Below, piece by piece: positions 35,337 to 44,232 of a stretch of 64,000 nucleotides of DNA. Under the pieces are notes generated by a model. It was not told the origin of the DNA and did not search any database. It saw only the letters and a program-made list of their open reading frames with translations. The first letter of the stretch is position 1, and each line of letters starts with the position of its first letter. The translations under genes and the position numbers were made by a program. The stretch is from positions 55,974 to 119,973 of the forward strand of contig NZ_JAHBDK010000022.1 in the NCBI RefSeq assembly GCF_019956415.1, read 5' to 3'. This DNA is from Pseudomonas sp. GL-B-19 (GTDB lineage: Bacteria > Pseudomonadota > Gammaproteobacteria > Pseudomonadales > Pseudomonadaceae).

Positions 35337-36998
35337 TCATCGTTGCCGTGTTTGCCATTGCGGATGAATCCATACCGGCGCGTCCATGGGCGGCAGTGGT
35401 TGCAGTCCGCGGATCATATCGCTGGCCTTTTCCGCGATCATCACCGTCGGCGCGTTGGTATTGCCGCTGACGATCACCGGCATGATCGACGCGTCCACCA
35501 CGCGCAGTCCATCAAGACCGTGCACACGCAATTGCGGGTCGACCACCGCTTGCGGGTCGCCGGCCGGGCCCATCTTGCAGGTGCCGCTGGCATGGTAGCC
35601 GGTTTCCGTGACGCGTCTGGCCCAGGCGTCCAGCGCTTCGTCACTTTGCGCGGCGGGGCCGGGGACCAGTTCTTCACCTTTGAACGCGGCCATCGCCGGT
35701 TGCCCGATGATCTCGCGCACCAGTCGTGCCCCGGCACGCAAGTCGGCTCGATCCTGCTCGGTTTTCAGGTAATTGAACAGGATGCGCGGCGGCTGTCGAG
35801 GGTCGGCGCTGTTCAGGGTCACGCTGCCCAGGCTGGTGGGGCGCATCAGGTCGATGTGCACTTGAAACGCGTGCCCCGGCACCAGATCGACGCTACCGGG
35901 TTTGACCGCCAGCGGCATAAAGGTCAGCTGCAAATCGGGGTGTTCGACCCCGGCTCGCGAGCGGATGAAAGCGCCGGCCTCGAAATGGTTACTCGCCGCC
36001 AGCCCGTCATGGGTGACAAACCAGCGCGCGCCGATCCACCACTTGCCCGGCGCGGTAGTCCACGGATAAAGCGATACCGGCCGCTTGCACAGGTACTGCA
36101 CGACCGTGTCAGGGTGGTCGTTGAGTCGTTTGCCGACACCGGACAGGTCATGCTTCACGGTGATTCCGAGGTCGCGCAATTCAGCCGCAGGGCCGATGCC
36201 CGACAGCAACAACAACTGTGGCGAATTGATCGCGCCAGCCGTCAGCACGACTTCGCGCCGGGCGCGGGCGTGATGAGTCTTACCGCTCTGTTCGTACTCA
36301 ACCCCGATGGCGCGTTTACCATCGAACAAAATGCGCAATGCCAGCGCGTCAGTGACTACCCGCACATTGCCGCGCGCCAGAGCCTCGCTCAGATAACCCC
36401 GCGATGTGCTCCAGCGTCGTCCGTTGCGCGTGGTGCGATCCACCGGCCCGAAGGCCTCCTGACGATAGCCATTCAAATCGTTGCTCAGGCCATACCCGGC
36501 TTCGGCGCCCGCCGCGAGAAACGCCGCACACAACGGCGTTTCGGTATCGCCCGGCGTAACGTGCAGATGCCCCGACGCCCCTCGGTAATCGTCTGCACCG
36601 TCGGCATGGGTTTGCGCGCGTTTGAAGTACGGCAGCACCTGCTGATAGCTCCAACCATCACAACCTTGTTCGGCCCAACCGTCGTAATCCCGGGCATGGC
36701 CACGGATGTACACCATGCCGTTGATCGACGATGAACCGCCCAGCGTCCGGCCCCTGGGCGTTCCGATCTGGCGACCGTCCAGATACGGTTCTGGTTGCGA
36801 AGTGTAGCTCCAGTTGTAGCGCGTTCCGCCGACCACAATACCGACGGCCGAGGGCATGTCGATGGTCCAGCTTTTGTCCGCCGGGCCGGCTTCAAGCAGC
36901 AGAATCCGCACGCTCGGGTCTTCGCCCAGGCGGTTGGCCAACACGCAGCCCGCAGACCCGGCGCCCACAATCAGGTAGTCAAACGCATGATCGGCCAT
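35337..36998 (-). CDS. GMC-family oxidoreductase (choline-dehydrogenase-like)
   Basis: A 553-residue FAD-dependent alcohol oxidase or dehydrogenase. The Rossmann motif DYLIVGAGSAGCVLANRL starts the protein, GGSSSINGMVYIRG is the second GMC signature, and the C-terminal active site has YHASGTCKMG and SGNTNAPTVMIAEKASD. The ATG at 36998 is chosen because the FAD motif normally starts within ten residues and GGAG lies upstream. BetA is the closest well-known relative, but GMC substrates are broad. Its stop lies 22 bases from the regulator start on the same strand. Confidence 0.9.
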   Translation of the reverse strand: MADHAFDYLIVGAGSAGCVLANRLGEDPSVRILLLEAGPADKSWTIDMPSAVGIVVGGTRYNWSYTSQPEPYLDGRQIGTPRGRTLGGSSSINGMVYIRGHARDYDGWAEQGCDGWSYQQVLPYFKRAQTHADGADDYRGASGHLHVTPGDTETPLCAAFLAAGAEAGYGLSNDLNGYRQEAFGPVDRTTRNGRRWSTSRGYLSEALARGNVRVVTDALALRILFDGKRAIGVEYEQSGKTHHARARREVVLTAGAINSPQLLLLSGIGPAAELRDLGITVKHDLSGVGKRLNDHPDTVVQYLCKRPVSLYPWTTAPGKWWIGARWFVTHDGLAASNHFEAGAFIRSRAGVEHPDLQLTFMPLAVKPGSVDLVPGHAFQVHIDLMRPTSLGSVTLNSADPRQPPRILFNYLKTEQDRADLRAGARLVREIIGQPAMAAFKGEELVPGPAAQSDEALDAWARRVTETGYHASGTCKMGPAGDPQAVVDPQLRVHGLDGLRVVDASIMPVIVSGNTNAPTVMIAEKASDMIRGLQPLPPMDAPVWIHPQWQTRQR

Positions 36999-37040
36999 GG
37001 TTCGCTGTACTCCATAAATGAAAGATCGCCCCACAAAACC

Positions 37041-37130
37041 TGTAGGAGTGAGCCTGCTCGCGATAGCGGTGTATCAGGCAGCACACCTGTCGACTGATTC
37101 ACCGCTATCGCGAGCAGGCTCACTCCTACA
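37041..37130. repeat. REPIN between GMC oxidase and Rieske oxygenase genes
   Basis: TGTAGGAGTGAGCCTGCTCG at the left and its inverse complement ending in CACTCCTACA at 37130, with the inner pair CGCGATAGCGGT/ACCGCTATCGCG, form a nearly perfect hairpin. It separates two minus-strand genes and may block read-through. Confidence 0.9.
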
Positions 37131-37146
37131 GGGGTGCGATGTTGGC

Positions 37147-38316
37147 TCAGACGGCGGACGGCCCATGTATGCCGTTGAACACCAGCCGATGGAAGTGATG
37201 CACCAGGTGTTCACTCTCATTACTGCGCTGGGCATCGATCATGTATCGGCCCTGGTCGTAGCCCAGCGAATGCAGGCCTTTTTGCACCGAGATGTTCAGC
37301 GCGATGTCTTCTGGTCCCAGGTCCTCGTTCATCCATTTCATGCAGGATTCGCTGACCGCAGCAGTTTGTGCATTGTTGGTGTAGTAGCCAAAACGCAGCA
37401 GCGAGCGCTCGGCGTCCAGCGGGATCATGATGAACGAGCCCAGAAACTCCGAGAACGGGAAGGTGTAAAAGGTGTTGTTCGGCCACATGCCGATGTTGAA
37501 AAAGCATTCATCCGGGTTGACGTCGGGTTTTAACGGCACGCCATAAGCTTCGGTCACCGAGAGGTTGGCCGGGGCGATGTAAGTCCACCAGTTATCGCGT
37601 TTGGTCAACTGATAGCCTTTGAAGTCGATCAACTTCGCCAGGTCGATGTGGCACGGCCCGGACAGCTTGAAGTGATAACCCTCGATGGAGTTGTCCATGA
37701 TCACCTTCCAGTTGGCCGGCACGATCACGTTCTGCTCCTCTATCAGGCGCATGTTGGCAAGGTCCGGAAACACCCGGTGCATTTCCTCATTGGCGCCGGG
37801 GAACAGATCACGCAACGACGGTGCCGTCGGGTCGAGGTTGAAGTAAATGAAACCGCCCATTTCTTCAGTGCGGATCTGCGGGATGTTGAACTGCTGCAAC
37901 TCGAAGTTTTTCATCTTTTCGCAACGCGGTGCGCTGCGCAGGCTGCCGTCCATTTCGTAGCACCACGAGTGATAGGCGCAGCGCACCACGCCGCCGGTGG
38001 TGCCGCGACGTTCTTCGAGCAAGCGATTGCCACGGTGCTGGCAAACGTTGTGGAACGCGTGGATCTGCCCCTGACGGTTCTTCGCCACCACCACACTTTG
38101 ATCAAACAGGTCCGTCACCACGTACTGGCCCGGTTCGGCGAATTCACTCACGTGCCCGGCGACGTGCCAGGCGTGCATGAAAATGTTGTCGCGCTCGGCC
38201 TTGAACAAGGTCTCGTCGTAAAAATAACGCGAGGGCAGGGTGAAGGCTTCTTCCGGGTCCTGATGATCCCAACCCTCGACGGGGCTTTGCTGTTTGCGGG
38301 CTTGGAAGTTTTGCAT
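37147..38316 (-). CDS. Rieske non-heme iron oxygenase, alpha subunit
   Basis: A 389-residue ring-hydroxylating-type oxygenase. The Rieske [2Fe-2S] ligands are CQHRGNRL and CAYHSWCY (residues about 92-113), and the mononuclear-iron region has DNSIEGYHFKLSGPCH. Such alpha subunits without a beta partner include GbcA (glycine betaine demethylase), Stc2 (proline betaine) and CntA (carnitine). With the neighbours given here, demethylation or oxidation of a quaternary amine is the best inference. No reductase partner is found in this window. The ATG at 38316 has GGAG eight bases upstream. Confidence 0.88.
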   Translation of the reverse strand: MQNFQARKQQSPVEGWDHQDPEEAFTLPSRYFYDETLFKAERDNIFMHAWHVAGHVSEFAEPGQYVVTDLFDQSVVVAKNRQGQIHAFHNVCQHRGNRLLEERRGTTGGVVRCAYHSWCYEMDGSLRSAPRCEKMKNFELQQFNIPQIRTEEMGGFIYFNLDPTAPSLRDLFPGANEEMHRVFPDLANMRLIEEQNVIVPANWKVIMDNSIEGYHFKLSGPCHIDLAKLIDFKGYQLTKRDNWWTYIAPANLSVTEAYGVPLKPDVNPDECFFNIGMWPNNTFYTFPFSEFLGSFIMIPLDAERSLLRFGYYTNNAQTAAVSESCMKWMNEDLGPEDIALNISVQKGLHSLGYDQGRYMIDAQRSNESEHLVHHFHRLVFNGIHGPSAV

Positions 38317-38478
38317 GGGGCGATCTCCACAGGGGCTGGCCGCACGGCACGGCAACTGGCTCTGGGAGTTAATCTAGGGCGCGAGGAAGGGGCGGTATTG
38401 ATGGATTGCGACCAGTTGATGAAGGAAATCATCAAGCGGCTGCGATGCCCGGCATTGCACCGGGCATCGCGTTGACAC

Positions 38479-39660
38479 TTAAGCGCGTTCGAAAATCGCT
38501 GCAATACCCTGACCACCACCGATGCACATGGTCACCAGCGCATAACGGCCGTTGGTGCGATGCAGTTCGTGGATGGCTTTGGTGGCGATGATCGCGCCAG
38601 TCGCACCGACCGGGTGACCGAGGGAGATACCCGAACCATTCGGGTTGACCTTGGCCGGGTCGAGGTCGAGTTCCTGGCTGACCGCACAGGCCTGGGCGGC
38701 GAAGGCGATGTTGGCTTCGATCACGTCCATGTCGGCGACGGTCAGGCCAGCACGCTTGAGTGCCAGGCGTGTGGCAGGAATCGGGCCGAGCCCCATCAGT
38801 TCCGGTTCAACACCGGCGTGGGCGTAGCTGACCAGACGGGCCATCGGGCGCAGGTTGTTGGCTTGCACGGCGGCGCCGGTGGCCATGACCAGCGCTGCGG
38901 CGCCGTCGTTCAGGCCGGATGCGTTGCCGGCAGTTACCGTGCCGTCTTTCTTGAACGCTGGCTTCATGCCCGCCAGTTGTTCCAGGGAGGTAGCGCGAGG
39001 ATGTTCGTCGACGCTGAACAGCTTGGTTTCCTTGCGATCACGGATTTCTACCCCGACGATTTGCTCGCTGAAGTAGCCATTGGCAATCGCGAACGCGGCG
39101 CGCTTCTGATCTTCCAGGGCCAGCGCGTCTTGCATCTCACGGGTGATACCGTTGCGTGCGGCGACGTTCTCGGCGGTGATGCCCATGTGGATGCCATGGA
39201 ACGGGTCATGCAGGATGCCCAGCATGTAGTCGATGGCCTGGACGTTGCCCATACGCGCACCCCAACGGGCGGCAGGCATCAGGTACGGGCCACTGCTCAT
39301 GGATTCGGCGCCCGCACCGATGGCGATGTCGGCATCGCCCAGCATCAGCGTCTGCGCGGCATTGATGATCGCTTGCAGGCCGGAACCGCACAGGCGGTTG
39401 ACGTTGTAGGCCGGGGTTTCTTTCGGGATGCCGGCGTTCATCGCGGCGACCCGGGAGATGTACGCATCGCGGGTTTCGGTCGGGATCACGCTGCCCATCA
39501 CCAGATGGCCAACTTGCGCCGGGTCTACGCCGGAGCGTTGCAGGGCGGCCTTGACAGCCGTGGTCGCCAGGTCGACCAGCGGAACGTCTTTGAGCGAACC
39601 ACCAAAGGTGCCAATGGCGGTACGTGCGGCGCTGACAACAAAAATATCCGGGGTGTTCAT
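38479..39660 (-). CDS. Acetyl-CoA C-acyltransferase (3-ketothiolase, BktB-like)
   Basis: A 393-residue thiolase. The nucleophile Cys is in [11 protein letters not shown] (about 90), and the second active-site segments are GHPVGATGA and CIGGGQG. The usual NEAF motif reads ANIAFAAQA, with Ile for Glu. It cleaves or forms 3-ketoacyl-CoA; the exact chain length is unknown. Its start overlaps the stop of the enoyl-CoA hydratase gene (TAATG), so the two are translationally coupled and probably act on the same short acyl-CoA. Confidence 0.92.
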   Translation of the reverse strand: MNTPDIFVVSAARTAIGTFGGSLKDVPLVDLATTAVKAALQRSGVDPAQVGHLVMGSVIPTETRDAYISRVAAMNAGIPKETPAYNVNRLCGSGLQAIINAAQTLMLGDADIAIGAGAESMSSGPYLMPAARWGARMGNVQAIDYMLGILHDPFHGIHMGITAENVAARNGITREMQDALALEDQKRAAFAIANGYFSEQIVGVEIRDRKETKLFSVDEHPRATSLEQLAGMKPAFKKDGTVTAGNASGLNDGAAALVMATGAAVQANNLRPMARLVSYAHAGVEPELMGLGPIPATRLALKRAGLTVADMDVIEANIAFAAQACAVSQELDLDPAKVNPNGSGISLGHPVGATGAIIATKAIHELHRTNGRYALVTMCIGGGQGIAAIFERA

Positions 39661-40439
39661 TACGGCTTTCCTCTTGGTGAATGCTTTTCTGTACTGCGAA
39701 TAAGGAGGGCGGTCAACGCTGTTTGCGCTTCAGGTGTTTTGAGGCGCTCGATGAACAACAGGTTTTCCTGACGAATAGTGGCTTTTAACTCCGGCAACGC
39801 CGCCTGTTTGAGCAACTGCCGGGTCTGACGCACGGAATCCTGCGGCAATGCCAACAGCCGTCGAGCCAAGTGCTGTGCGGCGTCGAGGCATTGTTGCCCG
39901 TCGTCGAACAGTTCGTTGGCCAGTCCGCACGCAACCGCCGCGGCGCCGTCGAGGCTGTCGCCCCACAGCAGCAGACGTGCGGCGCGGGCGTGGCCGAGCA
40001 GGCGCGGTAACAACAGGCTCGCACCGAATTCCGGGCACAGGCCCAGGTTCACAAATGGCACGCGCAGCTTGGCGTTTTGCGTCACCAGCACCTGATCGCA
40101 ATGCAGCAGCAGCGTAGTGCCAATGCCGATGGCTGCTCCGCACACGGCGGCGATCAACGGTGTTTGCAGGTGAATGACGACGTTCATCAGACGAAACGCA
40201 GGGCTGTCCAGATGCGTCGGCGGATGCTCGAGAAAATCTGCCAGATCATTGCCACTGGTGAAACAAGTGGTGCCGCCCGTGAGTACGATCACGCCGATAC
40301 TGGCGTCTTCGTCCGCGGCCAGCAGCAGATCAGCCAACTGCGTATACAGGCTGTTATTCAGCGCATTGAGCTTGTCGGGGCGATCAAGCGTGAGCGTCAA
40401 AACGCCTTCGTTTCGATTTTGTTTGATCAGCTCGCTCAT
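39660..40439 (-). CDS. Enoyl-CoA hydratase/isomerase-family protein
   Basis: A 259-residue crotonase-fold protein. The oxyanion-hole segments are FTSGNDLADF and CGAAIGIGTTLLLHCD, and the C-terminal part has the family's FIERL. The acidic residues at the catalytic positions are not the canonical Glu pair of hydratases, so isomerase or other activity is possible. The ATG at 40439 matches the family start (MSELIKQNRNEGVLTLTLDRPD). Its stop overlaps the thiolase start. Confidence 0.88.
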   Translation of the reverse strand: MSELIKQNRNEGVLTLTLDRPDKLNALNNSLYTQLADLLLAADEDASIGVIVLTGGTTCFTSGNDLADFLEHPPTHLDSPAFRLMNVVIHLQTPLIAAVCGAAIGIGTTLLLHCDQVLVTQNAKLRVPFVNLGLCPEFGASLLLPRLLGHARAARLLLWGDSLDGAAAVACGLANELFDDGQQCLDAAQHLARRLLALPQDSVRQTRQLLKQAALPELKATIRQENLLFIERLKTPEAQTALTALLIRSTEKHSPRGKP

Positions 40440-40668
40440 GGAATGCCCCGCCTGTTTTTGTCCGGCAGCCACTCTAAGCGCCCGGCCGGCTTGGGAGCTA
40501 TGACAAAACGAGTCAACGAAACTGCTGCTTTTTGCCATGTTTTGCCGCAGCACTGGCCGCGAAATGGCTCACACACCCATTCGGGGTATGGTGCCGTTGG
40601 CCCAATCGCTCAATAGTGGGGGCAACCGGTCATCCAGAACCGACTTCGCTTGATAAGGTGAATTTGCT

Positions 40669-41775
40669 ATGCGCAAGGCCCTCATGGTGATTTCCAGTCT
40701 GTTGCTTGTTCCGCTGACACTGAATGCTCAAGCCGCCACCGACGTGAGCGACAGTAATACGCTGCGGCTTTATAACTGGGCGGACTATATCGGCGAAAAA
40801 ACCCTTGCCGACTTTGAGAAAGCCTCCGGTATCAAGGTGATTTACGACACCTTTGATGCTTACGAAACTGTCCAGGCGAAGTTGCTGACCGGGCACTCCG
40901 GTTACGATCTGGTGGTGTTGAATGCCTCACTTGCGCCACCGTTGATCAAAGCCAAAGTGTTCCAGCCGCTGGACAAGAAGTTGCTGCCGGGCTGGACCAA
41001 TCTGGATCCGAAAGTCTTGCAGGACTTGCAGGGCTTTGATGCCGGAACCCTGTACTCCGCGCCTTACACCTGGGGCAGCAACGGCATCACCTACAACGTC
41101 GACAAGATCAAGGAGCGCATGCCGGACGCGCCGATTGGCTCGCTGGCGATGATTTTCGACCCGAAAATCGTCTCGCGTTTCGCCGATTGCGGCGTAACCC
41201 TGGTCGATGCGCCCACCGAAGTCATTCCACTGGCCTTGAAGTACCTGGGACGAGACCCGCGAAGTGCTTCGCCTGAAGACTTGAAAGCCGCGCAGGACTT
41301 GTTGCTGTCCGTTCGGCCGTACATTAAAAAATTCGACTCGGTCAATTACCTGACCAGCCTGCCCAATGGCGATGTGTGCATGGCCATGACCTGGTCGGGC
41401 GATTACGCCACCGCCATGGCCCGCGCCGAAGAAGCCAAGTTGAAAATCAAACTGGCCTATTTCATTCCCAAGGAAGGTTCGCTGATCTGGTTCGACAACA
41501 TGTACATCCCCGCCGATGCGCCGCACGTGGCCAACGCGCACAAATTCCTTGAGTACTTGATGCAGCCACAAGTGATGGCCGACGTGACCGACTACATCCA
41601 TTACGCCAACAGCAATGCAGCGGCCACGCCGTTGTTGAATGCCGATGTGCGCAGCAATCCGGCGATTTACCCCGATGACGAAACCCGCCAGCGGCTGTTT
41701 CCGCAAAAGACTCAGGACGCGAAGGAGATGCGCGCCATCACTCGCGTCTGGAGCACGGTGAAGAGCGGGATCTGA
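40669..41775 (+). CDS. Polyamine/putrescine-type ABC transporter substrate-binding protein
   Basis: A 368-residue periplasmic protein related to PotF and SpuD. The signal peptide (about 1-23, NAQAATDV) is followed by LRLYNWADYIGEKTLADFEK, the family's N-terminal hallmark, and by TWGSNGITYNVDKI and MAMTWSGDYA. No permease or ATPase follows. The next gene is a class III aminotransferase on the same strand (31 bases), and SpuC-like aminotransferases degrade putrescine, so both may act on a diamine or related amine. AAGG lies a little upstream of the ATG. Confidence 0.9.
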   Translation: MRKALMVISSLLLVPLTLNAQAATDVSDSNTLRLYNWADYIGEKTLADFEKASGIKVIYDTFDAYETVQAKLLTGHSGYDLVVLNASLAPPLIKAKVFQPLDKKLLPGWTNLDPKVLQDLQGFDAGTLYSAPYTWGSNGITYNVDKIKERMPDAPIGSLAMIFDPKIVSRFADCGVTLVDAPTEVIPLALKYLGRDPRSASPEDLKAAQDLLLSVRPYIKKFDSVNYLTSLPNGDVCMAMTWSGDYATAMARAEEAKLKIKLAYFIPKEGSLIWFDNMYIPADAPHVANAHKFLEYLMQPQVMADVTDYIHYANSNAAATPLLNADVRSNPAIYPDDETRQRLFPQKTQDAKEMRAITRVWSTVKSGI

Positions 41776-41806
41776 TCGTTTAACCCCTTCGGTTTGAGGT
41801 TTTTGT

Positions 41807-43225
41807 ATGGCTACTCCAACGTTGAAAGTACTGCCAGCGGTTGATGATGCCCGTTTGATCAAGGCCGACAAGGCCCACTACATGCACGGCTATCACATGT
41901 TCGACGAGCACGCCGAACAGGGCGCGCTGAACATTGTGGCCGGTGACGGCGCCTACATTTACGACGCTCAGGGCAATCGTTTTCTCGATGCGGTCGGCGG
42001 CATGTGGTGCACCAACATCGGCTTGGGCCGCGAAGAAATGGCGCTGGCGATTGCCGATCAGGTGCGCCAGTTGGCTTATTCGAATCCGTTTTCCGACATG
42101 TCCAACAACGTCGCCATCCAGTTGTGCGAAAAGCTCGCCAGCCTGGCCCCCGGCGATCTCGATCACGTGTTCCTGACCACCGGCGGCTCGACCGCCGTGG
42201 ACACTGCGTACCGACTGATTCAGTACTACCAGAACTGCCGTGGCAAACCGGAAAAGAAGCACGTCATCGCCCGTTTTAATGCGTACCACGGCTCCACCAC
42301 CCTGACGATGTCGATCGGCAACAAGGCCGCCGACCGCGTGCCGGAATTCGATTACGCCAACGACAGGATTCACCACGTCTCCAACCCCAATCCGTACCGG
42401 GCACCGGACGGAATGGACGAGGCACAGTTTCTCGAGTTTCTGGTCCAGGAGTTCGAAGACAAGATCCTGGCCATCGGCGCGGACAAGGTCGCGGGCTTCT
42501 TTGCCGAGCCGATCATGGGCTCCGGTGGGGTGATTGTTCCGCCCAAGGGTTACCTGAAACGCATGTGGGAAGTCTGCCAGCGCTACGACATTCTGTTTGT
42601 CGCCGATGAGGTGGTGACCTCGTTTGGTCGTCTGGGCAAGTTCTTCGCTTCTTATGATCTGTTTGATGTGCAGCCCGACATCATTACCACGGCCAAAGGC
42701 CTGACTTCCGCTTATCTGCCATTGGGCGCGTGCATCTTTTCCGACCGTATCTGGAAAGTCATCGCCGAGCCGGGCAAGGGCCGCTGCTTTACCCACGGTT
42801 TCACCTACAGCGGCCACCCGGTGTGTTGCACGGCGGCGCTGAAAAACATCGAGATCATCGAGCGCGAAAAGCTGCTGGAGCATGTCGACGTGGTCGGCGC
42901 TTATCTGGAAGAGCGGCTGGCGACCCTCAGCGACCTGCCGCTGGTGGGCGATGTGCGCTGCCAGAAGTTCATGGCGTGTGTGGAGTTCGTGGCCGACAAA
43001 CGCACCAAGGCGTTGTTCGCCGATGAGGTCAACATTGGCGAGATGATTCACTCTCGGGCCCAGGCCCGAGGTTTGCTGGTGCGGCCGATCATGCACCTCA
43101 ACGTCATGTCGCCGCCGCTGATCCTGACATGCGCCCAGGTCGACGAAATCGTCGAGATCCTGCGGGTGTGCATTCTTGAAGTGGCGGCCGAGCTTGAGAA
43201 AAGCGGTCAGTACTTTGGGCAATGA
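41807..43225 (+). CDS. Class III pyridoxal-phosphate aminotransferase
   Basis: A 472-residue omega-aminotransferase. The PLP Lys lies in TTAKGLTSAYLPLGA (about 290-305); the conserved VADEVVTSFGRLG precedes it; TGGSTAVDTAYRL marks the small-domain contact. It most resembles the SpuC/BauA type that transfers amino groups from diamines or beta-alanine to pyruvate. GAGG seven bases before the ATG supports the start. Its position after a polyamine-type binding protein favours an amine substrate. The following LuxR-type gene overlaps or nearly overlaps its end. Confidence 0.9.
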   Translation: MATPTLKVLPAVDDARLIKADKAHYMHGYHMFDEHAEQGALNIVAGDGAYIYDAQGNRFLDAVGGMWCTNIGLGREEMALAIADQVRQLAYSNPFSDMSNNVAIQLCEKLASLAPGDLDHVFLTTGGSTAVDTAYRLIQYYQNCRGKPEKKHVIARFNAYHGSTTLTMSIGNKAADRVPEFDYANDRIHHVSNPNPYRAPDGMDEAQFLEFLVQEFEDKILAIGADKVAGFFAEPIMGSGGVIVPPKGYLKRMWEVCQRYDILFVADEVVTSFGRLGKFFASYDLFDVQPDIITTAKGLTSAYLPLGACIFSDRIWKVIAEPGKGRCFTHGFTYSGHPVCCTAALKNIEIIEREKLLEHVDVVGAYLEERLATLSDLPLVGDVRCQKFMACVEFVADKRTKALFADEVNIGEMIHSRAQARGLLVRPIMHLNVMSPPLILTCAQVDEIVEILRVCILEVAAELEKSGQYFGQ

Positions 43226-43278
43226 GTTCGGTCAATCGGCGGTTACCCGGCGTCGGTTCTCCCGCTAGACTGCGGGGC

Positions 43279-44109
43279 ATGAGCAAACCCAACGACGATA
43301 CGTTGATCGCATTGCCCTTCGGAGCCTTGCATAAATGGCACGGCGACATGCGCGAAGCATTCGCCCATGCCGACGCGCCTGATGCGCTGCAATACCTGGC
43401 GTCGGCGTTCGGGCATCTGGTGTCCATCGAGTCGGTGATGATCAGCCTCGAACACAAGGACCGTGCGCCGCAGTTGCTGTACCAGCGCGGTATACCGGAG
43501 GAGTATCGGGACTCGATCATCGACCGCTATTTTTCCGGTGGCTACTTGCTTGACCCGTTTTGCCTGGCGGTGGAGCAGGGGTTGGCCGAAGGGTTTTATC
43601 ACCTGGAGGAAATCGCCCCGGACAACTTCTTCGACAGCGAGTACTACAAGACTTATTACTTGAAGGCCGGGTGTTCGGAAGACAGTTTTTACCTGATCGA
43701 TACCGGCCATGACAGCCAGGTGTCGGTGAGCCTGTTTCAGGGGTTTGGCGGGGAAAGCCTGCGGGCGGAACAACTGAACCTGTTGCGCGCGGTTGAGCCA
43801 TTGGTTCGGGAGTTCATCAGCGAGTTTGGCCGTCGCGGCCTGGTACATAGCGCAGTCATTGAAAGTGACGATCTGAAGCAACGCGTGCAGTCCGCTTTCG
43901 AAAATTTTGGCTGCGACGTGCTGACCGAGCGCGAGCGGGAAGTGGCGCACATGGTGCTCAGGGGGCATTCCGTGAAGTCCACCGCCAGCCAGATGAGCAT
44001 CTCGCCGGAGACGGTGCGCATGCACCGCAAAAATCTGTATTTGAAGCTGGAAGTCGGGTCGCAATCGGAACTGTTTGCGCTGTTTATCGAGTGGTTGCGC
44101 CAGCACTGA
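43279..44109 (+). CDS. LuxR-family transcriptional regulator
   Basis: A 276-residue protein whose last 65 residues form a GerE-type helix-turn-helix (LTEREREVAHMVLRGHSVKSTASQMSISPETVRMH). The N-terminal 200 residues are not a receiver and not an obvious autoinducer-binding domain; they may bind a metabolite. The ATG at 43279 is preferred; an ATG at 43222 that overlaps the aminotransferase stop is possible. As the last gene after an amine-binding protein and aminotransferase it probably controls that pair. Confidence 0.85.
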   Translation: MSKPNDDTLIALPFGALHKWHGDMREAFAHADAPDALQYLASAFGHLVSIESVMISLEHKDRAPQLLYQRGIPEEYRDSIIDRYFSGGYLLDPFCLAVEQGLAEGFYHLEEIAPDNFFDSEYYKTYYLKAGCSEDSFYLIDTGHDSQVSVSLFQGFGGESLRAEQLNLLRAVEPLVREFISEFGRRGLVHSAVIESDDLKQRVQSAFENFGCDVLTEREREVAHMVLRGHSVKSTASQMSISPETVRMHRKNLYLKLEVGSQSELFALFIEWLRQH

Positions 44110-44138
44110 TCACAAATTTACAGCCACCCCAAACCCCC

Positions 44139-44225
44139 TGTGGGAGCGAGCCTGCTCGCGATAGCATCACCTCGGTCTTCCAGTTGCACCGAGGTGTTTG
44201 CATCGCGAGCAGGCTCACTCCTACA
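44139..44225. repeat. REPIN at a convergent gene junction
   Basis: TGTGGGAGCGAGCCTGCTCG at the left pairs with the right arm ending CACTCCTACA at 44225; an inner CACCTCGGT/ACCGAGGTG stem is also present. It fills the gap between two convergent stops (44109 and 44233) and could end both transcripts. Confidence 0.88.
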
Positions 44226-44232
44226 GGATCGC

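Noticed and set aside
35307..36734. 475-codon plus-strand open frame opposite the GMC oxidase
   Set aside because: Antisense to a gene with intact FAD and active-site motifs; no family resemblance.
41780..43222. 480-codon open frame antisense to the aminotransferase
   Set aside because: The sense frame has the PLP Lys motif and all family features; the antisense frame shows only the composition expected of a shadow.
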